From positions 1-64,000 of the forward strand of contig NZ_JAKZKT010000020.1 of NCBI RefSeq assembly GCF_022808645.1: 64,000 nucleotides of DNA, given 5' to 3'. The position numbers and the translations under genes are program-made. Shown here in pieces: positions 52,780 to 59,762 of the stretch; position 1 is the stretch's first letter, and every line of letters begins with the position of its first letter. Origin of the DNA: Bacillus litorisediminis. GTDB taxonomy: Bacteria > Bacillota > Bacilli > Bacillales > JC228. The notes beneath the pieces were generated by a model. It ran no database searches. It had not been told where the DNA came from and worked only from the letters and a program-made list of their open reading frames with translations.

Positions 52780-52840
52780 TAGGTACTAAAAAGTGCCTAT
52801 GGTACTTCGAAGTATCTATATTACTTTAAAGTACGTACTT
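52780..52840. promoter_or_regulatory. Cluster of palindromes, candidate YtcD operators
   Basis: TAGGTACT-AAAA-AGTGCCTA (52780-52799), TACTTCGAAGTA (52803-52814) and TACTTTAAAGTA (52822-52833), with a further GTACGTAC after it. HxlR dimers bind such GTAC-type dyads near their own promoter and the divergent one. Confidence 0.6.
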
Positions 52841-52956
52841 CTCATAATCTCTCATATATCCCATAATAGCATTTGCCGGCTCAAATATATAGTGTGGATT
52901 GATTACTAGATTAAGTTCATTTATACAATTACACCATTTATTAGGAGGAGAAATAC

Positions 52957-54153
52957 ATGCCTTTAGAAAAAAAGCCAAGTACATTAGCACTGCTTGCTTT
53001 GGCAGTAAGTGCATTTGCTATTGGAACTACAGAATTTATTAGTGTTGGGCTATTGCCTCTAATCGCAGAGGATTTACAAATATCTGTTACAGCAGCCGGT
53101 TTAACCGTTTCTTTATACGCGTTAGGTGTTACATTTGGAGCACCGATTCTGACATCACTTACCTCAACGATATCACGTAAAGCTTTACTGCTTTGGATTA
53201 TGGTTGTTTTTATCATTGGGAATAGTATCGCAGCGGCAGCTTTCAGTATTGAGATTTTACTAGCAGCACGTGTCATTTCTGCATTTTCACATGGTGTTTT
53301 CATGTCAATCGGCTCAACTATTGCTGCAGATTTAGTACCAGAAAATCGACGGGCTAGTGCGATTTCGATTATGTTTACCGGACTTACTGTCGCTACTGTA
53401 ACTGGGGTTCCATTCGGAACATTTATAGGTCAGCAATTTGGCTGGAGAATTGCTTTTCTTGTCATTGTAGCTGTCGGTTTAATTGCATTAATCGCCAATA
53501 GTGTCCTTGTTCCATCTGATCTTCGCAAAGGAAATCAAACAACATTTCGGGATCAATTTAAAATAGTTACAAACGGCCGTTTACTCTTACTTTTTATCAT
53601 TACGGCGTTAGGCTATGGCGGAACATTTGTGGTCTTTACCTTTTTATCACCATTACTGCAGAATATTACAGGATTTAAACCAGGAACTGTTGCGGTGATT
53701 TTGCTGCTATACGGTATTGCGATTGCGGTTGGCAACATGATAGGCGGAAAGCTGTCCAACCAAAATCCAATAAAGGCATTATTCTATATGTTTATCGTAC
53801 AAGCCATAGTCCTATTTATCTTGTTCTTTACGGTACCATTTAAACTTGCCGGATTGATTACTATCTTCCTAATGGGGCTTATGGCCTTTATGAATGTGCC
53901 GGGATTACAGGTTTATGTAGTCATGTTAGCAGAACGTTTTGTGCCGGCGGCTGTAGATGTTGCATCAGCCATTAATATTGCAGCGTTCAACGCAGGAATT
54001 GCAATCGGATCCTATTTGGGCGGTATCATTACAGACTCTATTGGACTCATTCATACTACCTGGGCAGGAGGGCTAATGGTGCTTATTGCCGTCATATTAA
54101 CAGGCTGGAGCAGAAATCTTGAAAAAAGAAAAATAAAGGAGGTGAATGATTAA
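52957..54153 (+). CDS. ytbD: MFS efflux transporter YtbD
   Basis: A 398-residue, 12-helix DHA1-type transporter (AraJ/YdhP-like sugar or drug efflux group): FAIGTTEFISVGLLPLIAED in helix 1, motif C in helix 5 (TVATVTGVPFGTFIGQQFGW). The start follows TAGGAGGAGAAAT. It precedes the aldo/keto reductase ytbE by 58 bp in a likely two-gene operon repressed or activated by YtcD. The substrate is unknown. Confidence 0.9.
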   Translation: MPLEKKPSTLALLALAVSAFAIGTTEFISVGLLPLIAEDLQISVTAAGLTVSLYALGVTFGAPILTSLTSTISRKALLLWIMVVFIIGNSIAAAAFSIEILLAARVISAFSHGVFMSIGSTIAADLVPENRRASAISIMFTGLTVATVTGVPFGTFIGQQFGWRIAFLVIVAVGLIALIANSVLVPSDLRKGNQTTFRDQFKIVTNGRLLLLFIITALGYGGTFVVFTFLSPLLQNITGFKPGTVAVILLLYGIAIAVGNMIGGKLSNQNPIKALFYMFIVQAIVLFILFFTVPFKLAGLITIFLMGLMAFMNVPGLQVYVVMLAERFVPAAVDVASAINIAAFNAGIAIGSYLGGIITDSIGLIHTTWAGGLMVLIAVILTGWSRNLEKRKIKEVND

Positions 54154-54211
54154 CAAACAAACAAGTGCAGATTAACTTTCTTCTTAAAACAACAATTGGA
54201 GGTTTATTGAT

Positions 54212-55054
54212 ATGATAAAAAGCTTACAAGATACAACTACTTTGCATAATGGTGTTAAAATGCCACTGCTTGGTATCGGCGTATTTAAAGTTGAACAAGG
54301 TCCGGAATTAGTTGAAGCAGTTAAAATTGCCATTAAACATGGGTATCGCAGTATTGATACAGCCGCGATTTATGAAAATGAAGAAGGTGTTGGCCAGGCT
54401 ATCCGTAAGGGGCTAAGTGAAGCAGGGATCATTAGAGAAGACCTATTTGTCACATCCAAGGTGTGGAACTCCGATTTAGGGTACGACTCTACCATTCAAG
54501 CGTATGAAACAAGCTTAAAGAAACTAGGTCTTGATTATTTGGATTTATACCTGATTCACTGGCCAGTAAAAGGTAAATACAAAGAAGCTTGGCGAGCTTT
54601 AGAGACTCTTTATAAGGAAGGCAAAGTAAAAGCTATTGGTGTAAGTAATTTTCAAATCCATCACCTTGAAGACTTAATGAAGGATGCAGAGATTAAACCT
54701 ATGGTTAATCAAGTAGAATACCATCCTCGCTTAACTCAGAAAGAAGTCCATTCCTTTTGCCAGGAGAATGGCATTCAGCTAGAAGCTTGGTCGCCTTTAA
54801 TGCAGGGTCAGCTATTGGATCACCCGGTACTGAAAGAAATAGCAAATACCTATAATAAAACCATTGCGCAAATTATTATAAGATGGGATCTGCAAAACGG
54901 AGTTGTAACCATTCCAAAATCTACGAAAGCACATCGAATTGTGGAGAACGCTTCTGTCTTTGATTTTGAACTGACGAAAGAAGACATGATGCGAATTGAT
55001 CAACTAAATCAAAATCTTCGGGTAGGACCCGACCCTGACAACTTTGACTTCTAA
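54212..55054 (+). CDS. ytbE: Aldo/keto reductase YtbE
   Basis: A 280-residue AKR5-type NADPH-dependent reductase. The catalytic tetrad is visible: Asp in YRSIDTAAIYENE with the Tyr, Lys in VTSKVWNSD and His in LYLIHWPVKG; the cofactor site ends VTIPKSTKAHRIVENA. It reduces aldehydes such as methylglyoxal. The start follows TTGGAGGTTTATTGAT. It is paired with the efflux gene ytbD. Confidence 0.93.
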   Translation: MIKSLQDTTTLHNGVKMPLLGIGVFKVEQGPELVEAVKIAIKHGYRSIDTAAIYENEEGVGQAIRKGLSEAGIIREDLFVTSKVWNSDLGYDSTIQAYETSLKKLGLDYLDLYLIHWPVKGKYKEAWRALETLYKEGKVKAIGVSNFQIHHLEDLMKDAEIKPMVNQVEYHPRLTQKEVHSFCQENGIQLEAWSPLMQGQLLDHPVLKEIANTYNKTIAQIIIRWDLQNGVVTIPKSTKAHRIVENASVFDFELTKEDMMRIDQLNQNLRVGPDPDNFDF

Positions 55055-55291
55055 TCACACGGATAAAAATAAAGGTGATTTTTATGGGATGATATCCTGT
55101 GGAATAGCAACCTACCGAGAGATTGTCCAGCTGAAAAAATTATATATATATAGATCCATTTGCAGATCAAGAAGGCAATCCTGTCTTTGCTCTCAGGATA
55201 TAGACGGTATCTGGGTAGTCCTTTATATAGATCAAAGTGCAGTCGGTCAATAAGTAAAGAAACTTTTCATTTTGTTATGAACTGCTAATAG
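55055..55291. other. Intergenic region with unclear coding scraps
   Basis: Frames here read fragments such as DPFADQEGNPVFALR and CGIATYREIVQLKK, which look protein-like but have no start, no ribosome binding site and stops in between. It may be a heavily decayed gene; no family was recognised. Confidence 0.3.
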
Positions 55292-55329
55292 CTGCCCTCC
55301 AAAAGTTTTATAACTTTGTTGGAGGGCAG
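55292..55329. terminator. Bidirectional terminator
   Basis: Stem CTGCCCTCC/GGAGGGCAG (extended by partial AAAAGTTT/AACTTTG pairing), between ytbE and the convergent multicopper oxidase remnant. Confidence 0.65.
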
Positions 55330-55347
55330 TTAAATTTGTAACGTGCA

Positions 55348-55650
55348 TCACTCTGGCAAATTTCCTGATCTCTCCCCTACCTCATAGGAAGGAAGTACAT
55401 TGTCATACATCAGATGCAAGATCATACCTGTCGCCGCATGGTCGAGGTTATGACAGTGGTCCATCCACATGCCGGGATTATCTGCGATAAATACTACTTC
55501 ATACGTTTCCCCTGGAAGAACGTTTAACGTATCTGTCAGCCATGGCGTCTCTACTTTTTTACCGTTCTTCTTTAATACGGTCATATGATGCCCGTGAAGA
55601 TGCATGGGGTGTTCACCAAGACTTCTGTTTACAAAGGTTGTCTTTACCAA
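55348..55650 (-). pseudogene. Multicopper oxidase, C-terminal remnant
   Basis: The minus strand encodes the end of a multicopper oxidase: TTFVNRSLGEHPMHLHGHH, then ETYEVVFIADNPGMWMDHCH and NLDHAATGMILHLMY. These hold the HPMHLHG and HCHNLDHAATGM copper ligands of the type 1 and type 2/3 sites. The homology ends abruptly near 55650, where the opposite strand starts to encode a histidine kinase fragment. About 100 residues of a roughly 500-residue enzyme remain, so it is not functional. Confidence 0.8.
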
Positions 55651-55656
55651 CAAAAA

Positions 55657-55896
55657 CCCTATGCCCGAATCACAATTAAAGATAACGGAATCGGGATCTC
55701 TAAAGAGGTTCTGCCCCATATTTTTAACCGCTTTTACAGGGCAGACCATTCACGGACACGCCCGAATGGCGGAACCGGTCTCGGCCTCGCTATTGCAAAG
55801 CAAAACATAGCCGTACATCATGGATTGATTGAAGTAGAAAGTAAAGAAGGTCAAGGCACATCGTTCACAGTCTATCTGCCAATTGAACCGGTTTAA
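55657..55896 (+). pseudogene. Histidine kinase, C-terminal HATPase remnant
   Basis: The plus strand encodes ARITIKDNGIGISKEVLPHI, FNRFYRADHSRTRPNGGTG and LGLAIAKQNIAVHHG, the second half of an HATPase_c domain (N, G1 and G2 boxes), ending normally with FTVYLPIEPV and a stop. The N-terminal sensor, H-box and N-box are missing; the fragment starts at the junction with the oxidase remnant. It looks like the tail of a CssS/CusS-type two-component kinase. Confidence 0.8.
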
Positions 55897-55998
55897 TTCA
55901 AAAAGGGATTTTCGGTAAATAGCCCTCCATGCCTAGTTGCAGCACCAGCAGATGAATGAAAATTGGTTAGTTTCAGCCCCGGTTGGACCTATTTTCAG

Positions 55999-56620
55999 GG
56001 TAACGGAATGAGGATCCATTAAATGAGTTTGGCGGATCCTCATTCCGTTATTAGAACGAAAACCTGTACTTCAGGGGCTGATGCGGATTCTGATTCCGCT
56101 ATTCGCAAAAAATCAATCAAATTTGAGAGAAAAATAGGCAAATAACGGAACCAGGAACCGAAACCATGCTCCGAACAAAGATTTTTGAATAAATAGCGGA
56201 ATGAGGATTCATTAAATAAGTCTGGCGGATCCTCATTCCGTTATTAGTACCTGCACTTCAGGGGCTGAAGCGGATTCTGATTCCGCTATTCGTACAAATT
56301 CAATCAAATTTGAGAGAAAAATAGGCAAATAACGGAACCAGGAACCGAAACCATGCTCCGAACAAAGATTTTTGAATAAATAGCGGAATGAGGATTCATT
56401 AAATAAGTCTGGCGGATCCTCATTCCGTTATTCGAACGAAAACCTGCACTTCAGGGACTGAAGCGGATTCTGATTCCGCTATTCGTACAAAATCAATCAA
56501 ATTTGAGAGAAAAATAGGCAAATAACGGAACCAGGAACCGAAACCATGCTCCGAACAAAGATTTTTGAATAAATAGCGGAATGAGGATCCATTAAATAAG
56601 TTTGACGGCTAAAAAAGGAT
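55999..56620. repeat. Tandem ~190-bp repeat built of inverted AATARCGGAA motifs (array 3)
   Basis: Three units of about 190 bp plus a partial one (the CGGAATGAGG landmark at 56004, 56196, 56384 and 56577). Each unit has four copies of a motif like AATAACGGAATNAGGATCC in the order plus, minus, minus, plus. Core positions (CGGAA or TTCCG) are 56004, 56043, 56094, 56146, 56196, 56236, 56281, 56333, 56384, 56423, 56474, 56526, 56577: most steps are 50-52 bp, with a shorter 39-40 bp step within each plus/minus pair. No gene lies in 55897-56751 otherwise. Confidence 0.9.
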
Positions 56621-56751
56621 TAATTTTCAGGGTAGCGAATCGTGTGTCCTATAAAATCATCAAAGCAGGGTTTTTACTAAAATAAAAGATCTTCTGTCCT
56701 CTTAAATAGCAATTAAACTTTATAACTGCGAAATTTGAGCTTTTAATGGCT

Positions 56752-58050
56752 TTATTTTGCAGTTCTCCTAAACCCCATGACACCTAGGATCAACAACAAG
56801 GCAAAGATCCCCCCTGCCAGTGAAAGTGTAAAATAGCTGGACTGAGCGACTACAATACCTGATATAGCCCCTCCAGTTGCCCCTGACAAAGCAACTAACA
56901 CATCTACCGACCCTTGCGTTTTCGCACGTGTAGAAGCAGTCGTTGCATCCACGAGCATGGCTGTCCCGCTGATCAATCCGAAATTCCAGCCGAGTCCCAA
57001 TAAGGCGAGAGCTATTGTTATATACAGGATAGAAGAAGTAGGTGCCAATGCAGCTAGTGCTCCAGCAGCTAGTAAAGTAATACCTGAGGCAACCGCCATT
57101 GCGTTCCGTCCGAGTTTATCGACCAGGACACCTGTGACAAGAGATGGCAGATACATACATGCAACATGAATCCCTATTATTAATCCAACCTCGCGCAGCC
57201 CATGCCCATGGTGCCCTATATGAACCGGTGTCATGGTCATAATCGCTACCATTACAATTTGGGTCGTAACCATTAATGTCGCTGCTTTCACGATTCCTCG
57301 TTTATTTTCGGCTAAAGTTTCGATCCCTATTTCCGATTGATTGCTATTATTGTTCTTTCTGGCCGCAATTGCATCCGCAATAATAAGAGGGTCTGGGCGA
57401 AGAAAAAGCAATAACACCGAACCCGCCAGGATGAAGGCGGTTGCTGCAAGAATAAATGGACCAGCCAGAGCAGGTATTCCTATTGATAAAGCGAATTCTC
57501 CCATTGGCTCAACTAGGTTAGGACCAGCAACCGCTCCGAAAGTAGTAGATACCAACGCAATACTCACCGCCTTTGCACGTTGCGTCGGATTCGCTAAGTC
57601 CGTCCCGGCATAGCGTGCTTGCAGATTTGTAGCTGAACCTGCCCCATAAATAAAAAGTGAGACAAATAGCAGGAAGATATTAGTAGTAACTGCTGAAAAG
57701 ATAACTCCAATAGCACCTATTCCCCCTGTTAAAAAACCAGCAGCCAATCCTGCCCGACGTCCAAAGCGCTGAGAGAGGCGCCCTACAATAAAGGCTGCCC
57801 CTGCTGATCCTAGTGTAAAGAGCGCAGTAGGTACTCCCGCATAACCACTAGAACCTAACATATCCTGTGCCAATAGAGCTCCCACGGTAATTCCCGCCGC
57901 GAGACCAGCTCCTCCAAAAATTTGAGAAAGGACCACAATCAGTAAAGTACGTTTATATAATTTCTCCTGCTTCTCCGTGTTATCTATGTAACTGTCAATC
58001 CAATCAACGTTCCTGCTTAATGCCGCAGCCTGATCCAGTTTCTGTGCCAT
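56752..58050 (-). CDS. MFS transporter
   Basis: A 432-residue major facilitator with a hydrophilic N-terminus of about 35 residues and 12 helices. Motif A is GRLSQRFGRRAGLAAG; helix 5 has TFGAVAGPNLVEP. It belongs to a broad group of putative drug or metabolite exporters; the substrate is unknown. The ATG at 58050 lies directly after AGGGAG, but GGCGGGGTG 7 nt further upstream offers a usable site. It is monocistronic. Confidence 0.85.
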   Translation of the reverse strand: MAQKLDQAAALSRNVDWIDSYIDNTEKQEKLYKRTLLIVVLSQIFGGAGLAAGITVGALLAQDMLGSSGYAGVPTALFTLGSAGAAFIVGRLSQRFGRRAGLAAGFLTGGIGAIGVIFSAVTTNIFLLFVSLFIYGAGSATNLQARYAGTDLANPTQRAKAVSIALVSTTFGAVAGPNLVEPMGEFALSIGIPALAGPFILAATAFILAGSVLLLFLRPDPLIIADAIAARKNNNSNQSEIGIETLAENKRGIVKAATLMVTTQIVMVAIMTMTPVHIGHHGHGLREVGLIIGIHVACMYLPSLVTGVLVDKLGRNAMAVASGITLLAAGALAALAPTSSILYITIALALLGLGWNFGLISGTAMLVDATTASTRAKTQGSVDVLVALSGATGGAISGIVVAQSSYFTLSLAGGIFALLLILGVMGFRRTAK

Positions 58051-58305
58051 CTCCCTACACCCCGCCTATTCCCATTAAACTAATAAATCTTCAGTTGTAA
58101 CCAGTATAATCTATAATAAGAGGGAAAAGTTCTAATAATTTACAAAATAAATAAGGCCAGCCCCCAGCATTCCAAAACGTTGCTTGACAATATGTTTATA
58201 TCTTAAGACGGGAAGCCATTAGTTTTACTATTCTATTGAAATCATTTGCAGGCAAAACTATAATAACAAGGAATTATTTCAGACTAGTATTTGGAGGTAC
58301 GTTCA

Positions 58306-58662
58306 ATGTGGCAAGAGTTTAAAAAGTTTGCATTAAAAGGCAATGTATTAGACTTAGCGATAGCAGTTGTTATTGGGACTGCATTTGGTAAAATCGTGTC
58401 TTCTCTCGTCCAAGACATCATTATGCCACTGGTTGGGTTATTGGGAGGCGGAATAGACTTTAGCCATCTCGCTTATGGCAAAATTAAATACGGAGTCTTT
58501 ATTCAGTCCGTAATTGATTTTCTCATTATTGCTTTCTCAATTTTTATGGTGGTTCGATTTTTTAATCGTTTTAAGAAAAAGGAAGAAGCGGCTGCACCTG
58601 TTATCGATCATAAAGAAGAGCTATTGCGGGAAATTAGAGATTTGCTGAAAGAAGGAAAATGA
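58306..58662 (+). CDS. mscL: Large-conductance mechanosensitive channel
   Basis: A 118-residue MscL: N-terminal amphipathic helix [15 protein letters not shown]1 [21 protein letters not shown] with the pore-lining glycines, a short loop, TM2 [18 protein letters not shown] and a charged C-terminal bundle. It opens under membrane tension and releases solutes on osmotic downshock. ATG at 58306 has TTGGAGGTACG upstream; the longer frame with MEVRS lacks one. It ends in a strong terminator. Confidence 0.95.
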   Translation: MWQEFKKFALKGNVLDLAIAVVIGTAFGKIVSSLVQDIIMPLVGLLGGGIDFSHLAYGKIKYGVFIQSVIDFLIIAFSIFMVVRFFNRFKKKEEAAAPVIDHKEELLREIRDLLKEGK

Positions 58663-58704
58663 TAGTCTCAAAATAAACTTAAAGCTTTCGTTATGATAAG
58701 AAAA

Positions 58705-58725
58705 ACCGGGCAAAAACCGCCCGGT
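58705..58725 (+). terminator. Terminator of mscL
   Basis: Stem ACCGGGC/GCCCGGT with a 7-nt loop followed by CCTTTTTT. Confidence 0.8.
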
Positions 58726-58767
58726 CCTTTTTTGTAAGTTAAAATAGTAAACTTAATTTGGTGTACT

Positions 58768-58955
58768 AAGCGGACATGTATTCCGCTAATTTCACAAAAA
58801 CCACTGTTTTCCTGATGCGATAGGGCATATGTTCCGTTTTTGGCCAAAATCAGCAAAAAATAGCTGTAATTTGCACGAATAACGGAATCAGTGTCCTTTA
58901 ATTATGGATATCAGCCCTTTTTTTAAACAATAACGGATCCAGTGTCCGCAAACAT
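58768..58955. repeat. Four inverted AATARCGGAA motifs at 51-bp spacing (array 4)
   Basis: Four copies of the array-3-type motif: TTCCG cores at 58781 and 58832 (minus orientation) and CGGA cores at 58883 and 58934 (plus orientation), all exactly 51 bp apart. The flanks read AATAACGGAATCAGTGTCC and AATAACGGATCCAGTGTCC, or their complements. It lies between the convergent mscL and hmoA genes; no gene is present in 58735-58999. Confidence 0.8.
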
Positions 58956-58999
58956 CTTACCACGCCATACTCAAGCAACTTGTAAATTTATTCTCTTTT

Positions 59000-59046
59000 A
59001 AAGAAACCTGTAATCACAACGAACGATTACAGGTTTCTTTTTTCAC
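59000..59046. terminator. Terminator downstream of hmoA
   Basis: A perfect 16-bp stem AAAGAAACCTGTAATC/GATTACAGGTTTCTTT with a 9-nt loop; TTTTTTC follows on the plus strand, AAAGAG-type sequence on the other. It also insulates array 4 from hmoA. Confidence 0.75.
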
Positions 59047-59061
59047 ACTTAAAAATATCAT

Positions 59062-59382
59062 TTATTTTACAGCCTTTTTGACTGCTTTTACCTCGTACAG
59101 CCCGCCTTCTGAACTGACAATATATTCAGGCTTTGGCTGACCTAGTTTGGCTTTATGGCCCGCGATATGAACTTCACTTTTTTCCCACTGCTTCCAATAC
59201 TCCTCTGATTCCCATCGGATCATAACGATTACTTCTTCTTCTCCGCGCCTAACCTTTTTTACCAGTACACTCAAATCAATAAATCCTTCTTGCTTTTCAA
59301 CATGGCCCTCCCCGCTAAAACGTTTCACAACCTGGTCCGCATTTCCTTCTGTCACTACCATTTTTCTCATTTGAACAAACAT
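59062..59382 (-). CDS. hmoA: Heme-degrading monooxygenase HmoA
   Basis: A 106-residue IsdG/HmoA-type protein: MFVQMRKMVVTEGNADQVV, KRFSGEGHVEKQEGFIDLSV and MIRWESEEYWKQWEKSEVH, nearly the B. subtilis HmoA pattern. It opens heme to release iron in the cytosol. ATG at 59382 follows TTGGGGATG; the upstream in-frame ATG has no site. A Fur box lies about 42 bp upstream, in line with iron-starvation induction. Confidence 0.92.
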   Translation of the reverse strand: MFVQMRKMVVTEGNADQVVKRFSGEGHVEKQEGFIDLSVLVKKVRRGEEEVIVMIRWESEEYWKQWEKSEVHIAGHKAKLGQPKPEYIVSSEGGLYEVKAVKKAVK

Positions 59383-59423
59383 TGAATACATCCCCAATCC
59401 TATCATGTAATTACGATTTTAAT

Positions 59424-59438
59424 TGAAAATGATTATCA
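59424..59438. promoter_or_regulatory. Fur box upstream of hmoA
   Basis: TGAAAATGATTATCA, one mismatch to the 7-1-7 Fur consensus TGATAATNATTATCA, in the promoter region of hmoA. Confidence 0.75.
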
Positions 59439-59518
59439 ATGTCAATCAATAAGATATCTCTATTTTTTAAACAAACGTTTGATTAAAATCTTTTAGTTGC
59501 CTGAGACTCCAGCGAAAA

Positions 59519-59550
59519 AAAGACCTTCAAGTCCATGATTGAAGGTCTTT
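59519..59550 (-). terminator. Terminator of the zinc-ribbon miniprotein gene
   Basis: A perfect 11-bp stem AAAGACCTTCA/TGAAGGTCTTT with a 10-nt loop; the minus strand continues with TTTTCGC. Confidence 0.75.
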
Positions 59551-59555
59551 AGCCA

Positions 59556-59732
59556 TCAGTCTAGAATTCGATTGTTTTCATCTACATTAATAAATCTGGG
59601 CGGGTCCGGAGAAGCTCCAGGATCGATGTGGCCAGTCCCGCCACAAACCGTACATTTATATTGCCACGATTCATCATCCGCCAGCATGCCAGTGCCTTCA
59701 CAAGCTCTGCATATTGTATCCCGATTTACCAT
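59556..59732 (-). CDS. Small zinc-ribbon protein, 58 residues
   Basis: A short gene behind AGAGGAGGAAAACC. The product MVNRDTICRACEGTGML continues YKCTVCGGTGHIDPGAS and ends NNRILD. Two CxxCxGTG repeats (DnaJ-type zinc-finger half) should bind one zinc ion. Such miniproteins are found in Bacillus but have no known role; it may be a small chaperone-like or regulatory protein. It is 30 bp after the aconitase gene's stop on the same strand, so co-transcription in part is not excluded. Confidence 0.75.
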   Translation of the reverse strand: MVNRDTICRACEGTGMLADDESWQYKCTVCGGTGHIDPGASPDPPRFINVDENNRILD

Positions 59733-59762
59733 ATAGGTTTTCCTCCTCTTGCTCGATCATTT

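Noticed and set aside
55044-55253. 69-codon plus-strand frame after ytbE
   Set aside because: No ribosome binding site; overlaps the ytbE stop and contains scraps of a possible decayed gene in another frame.
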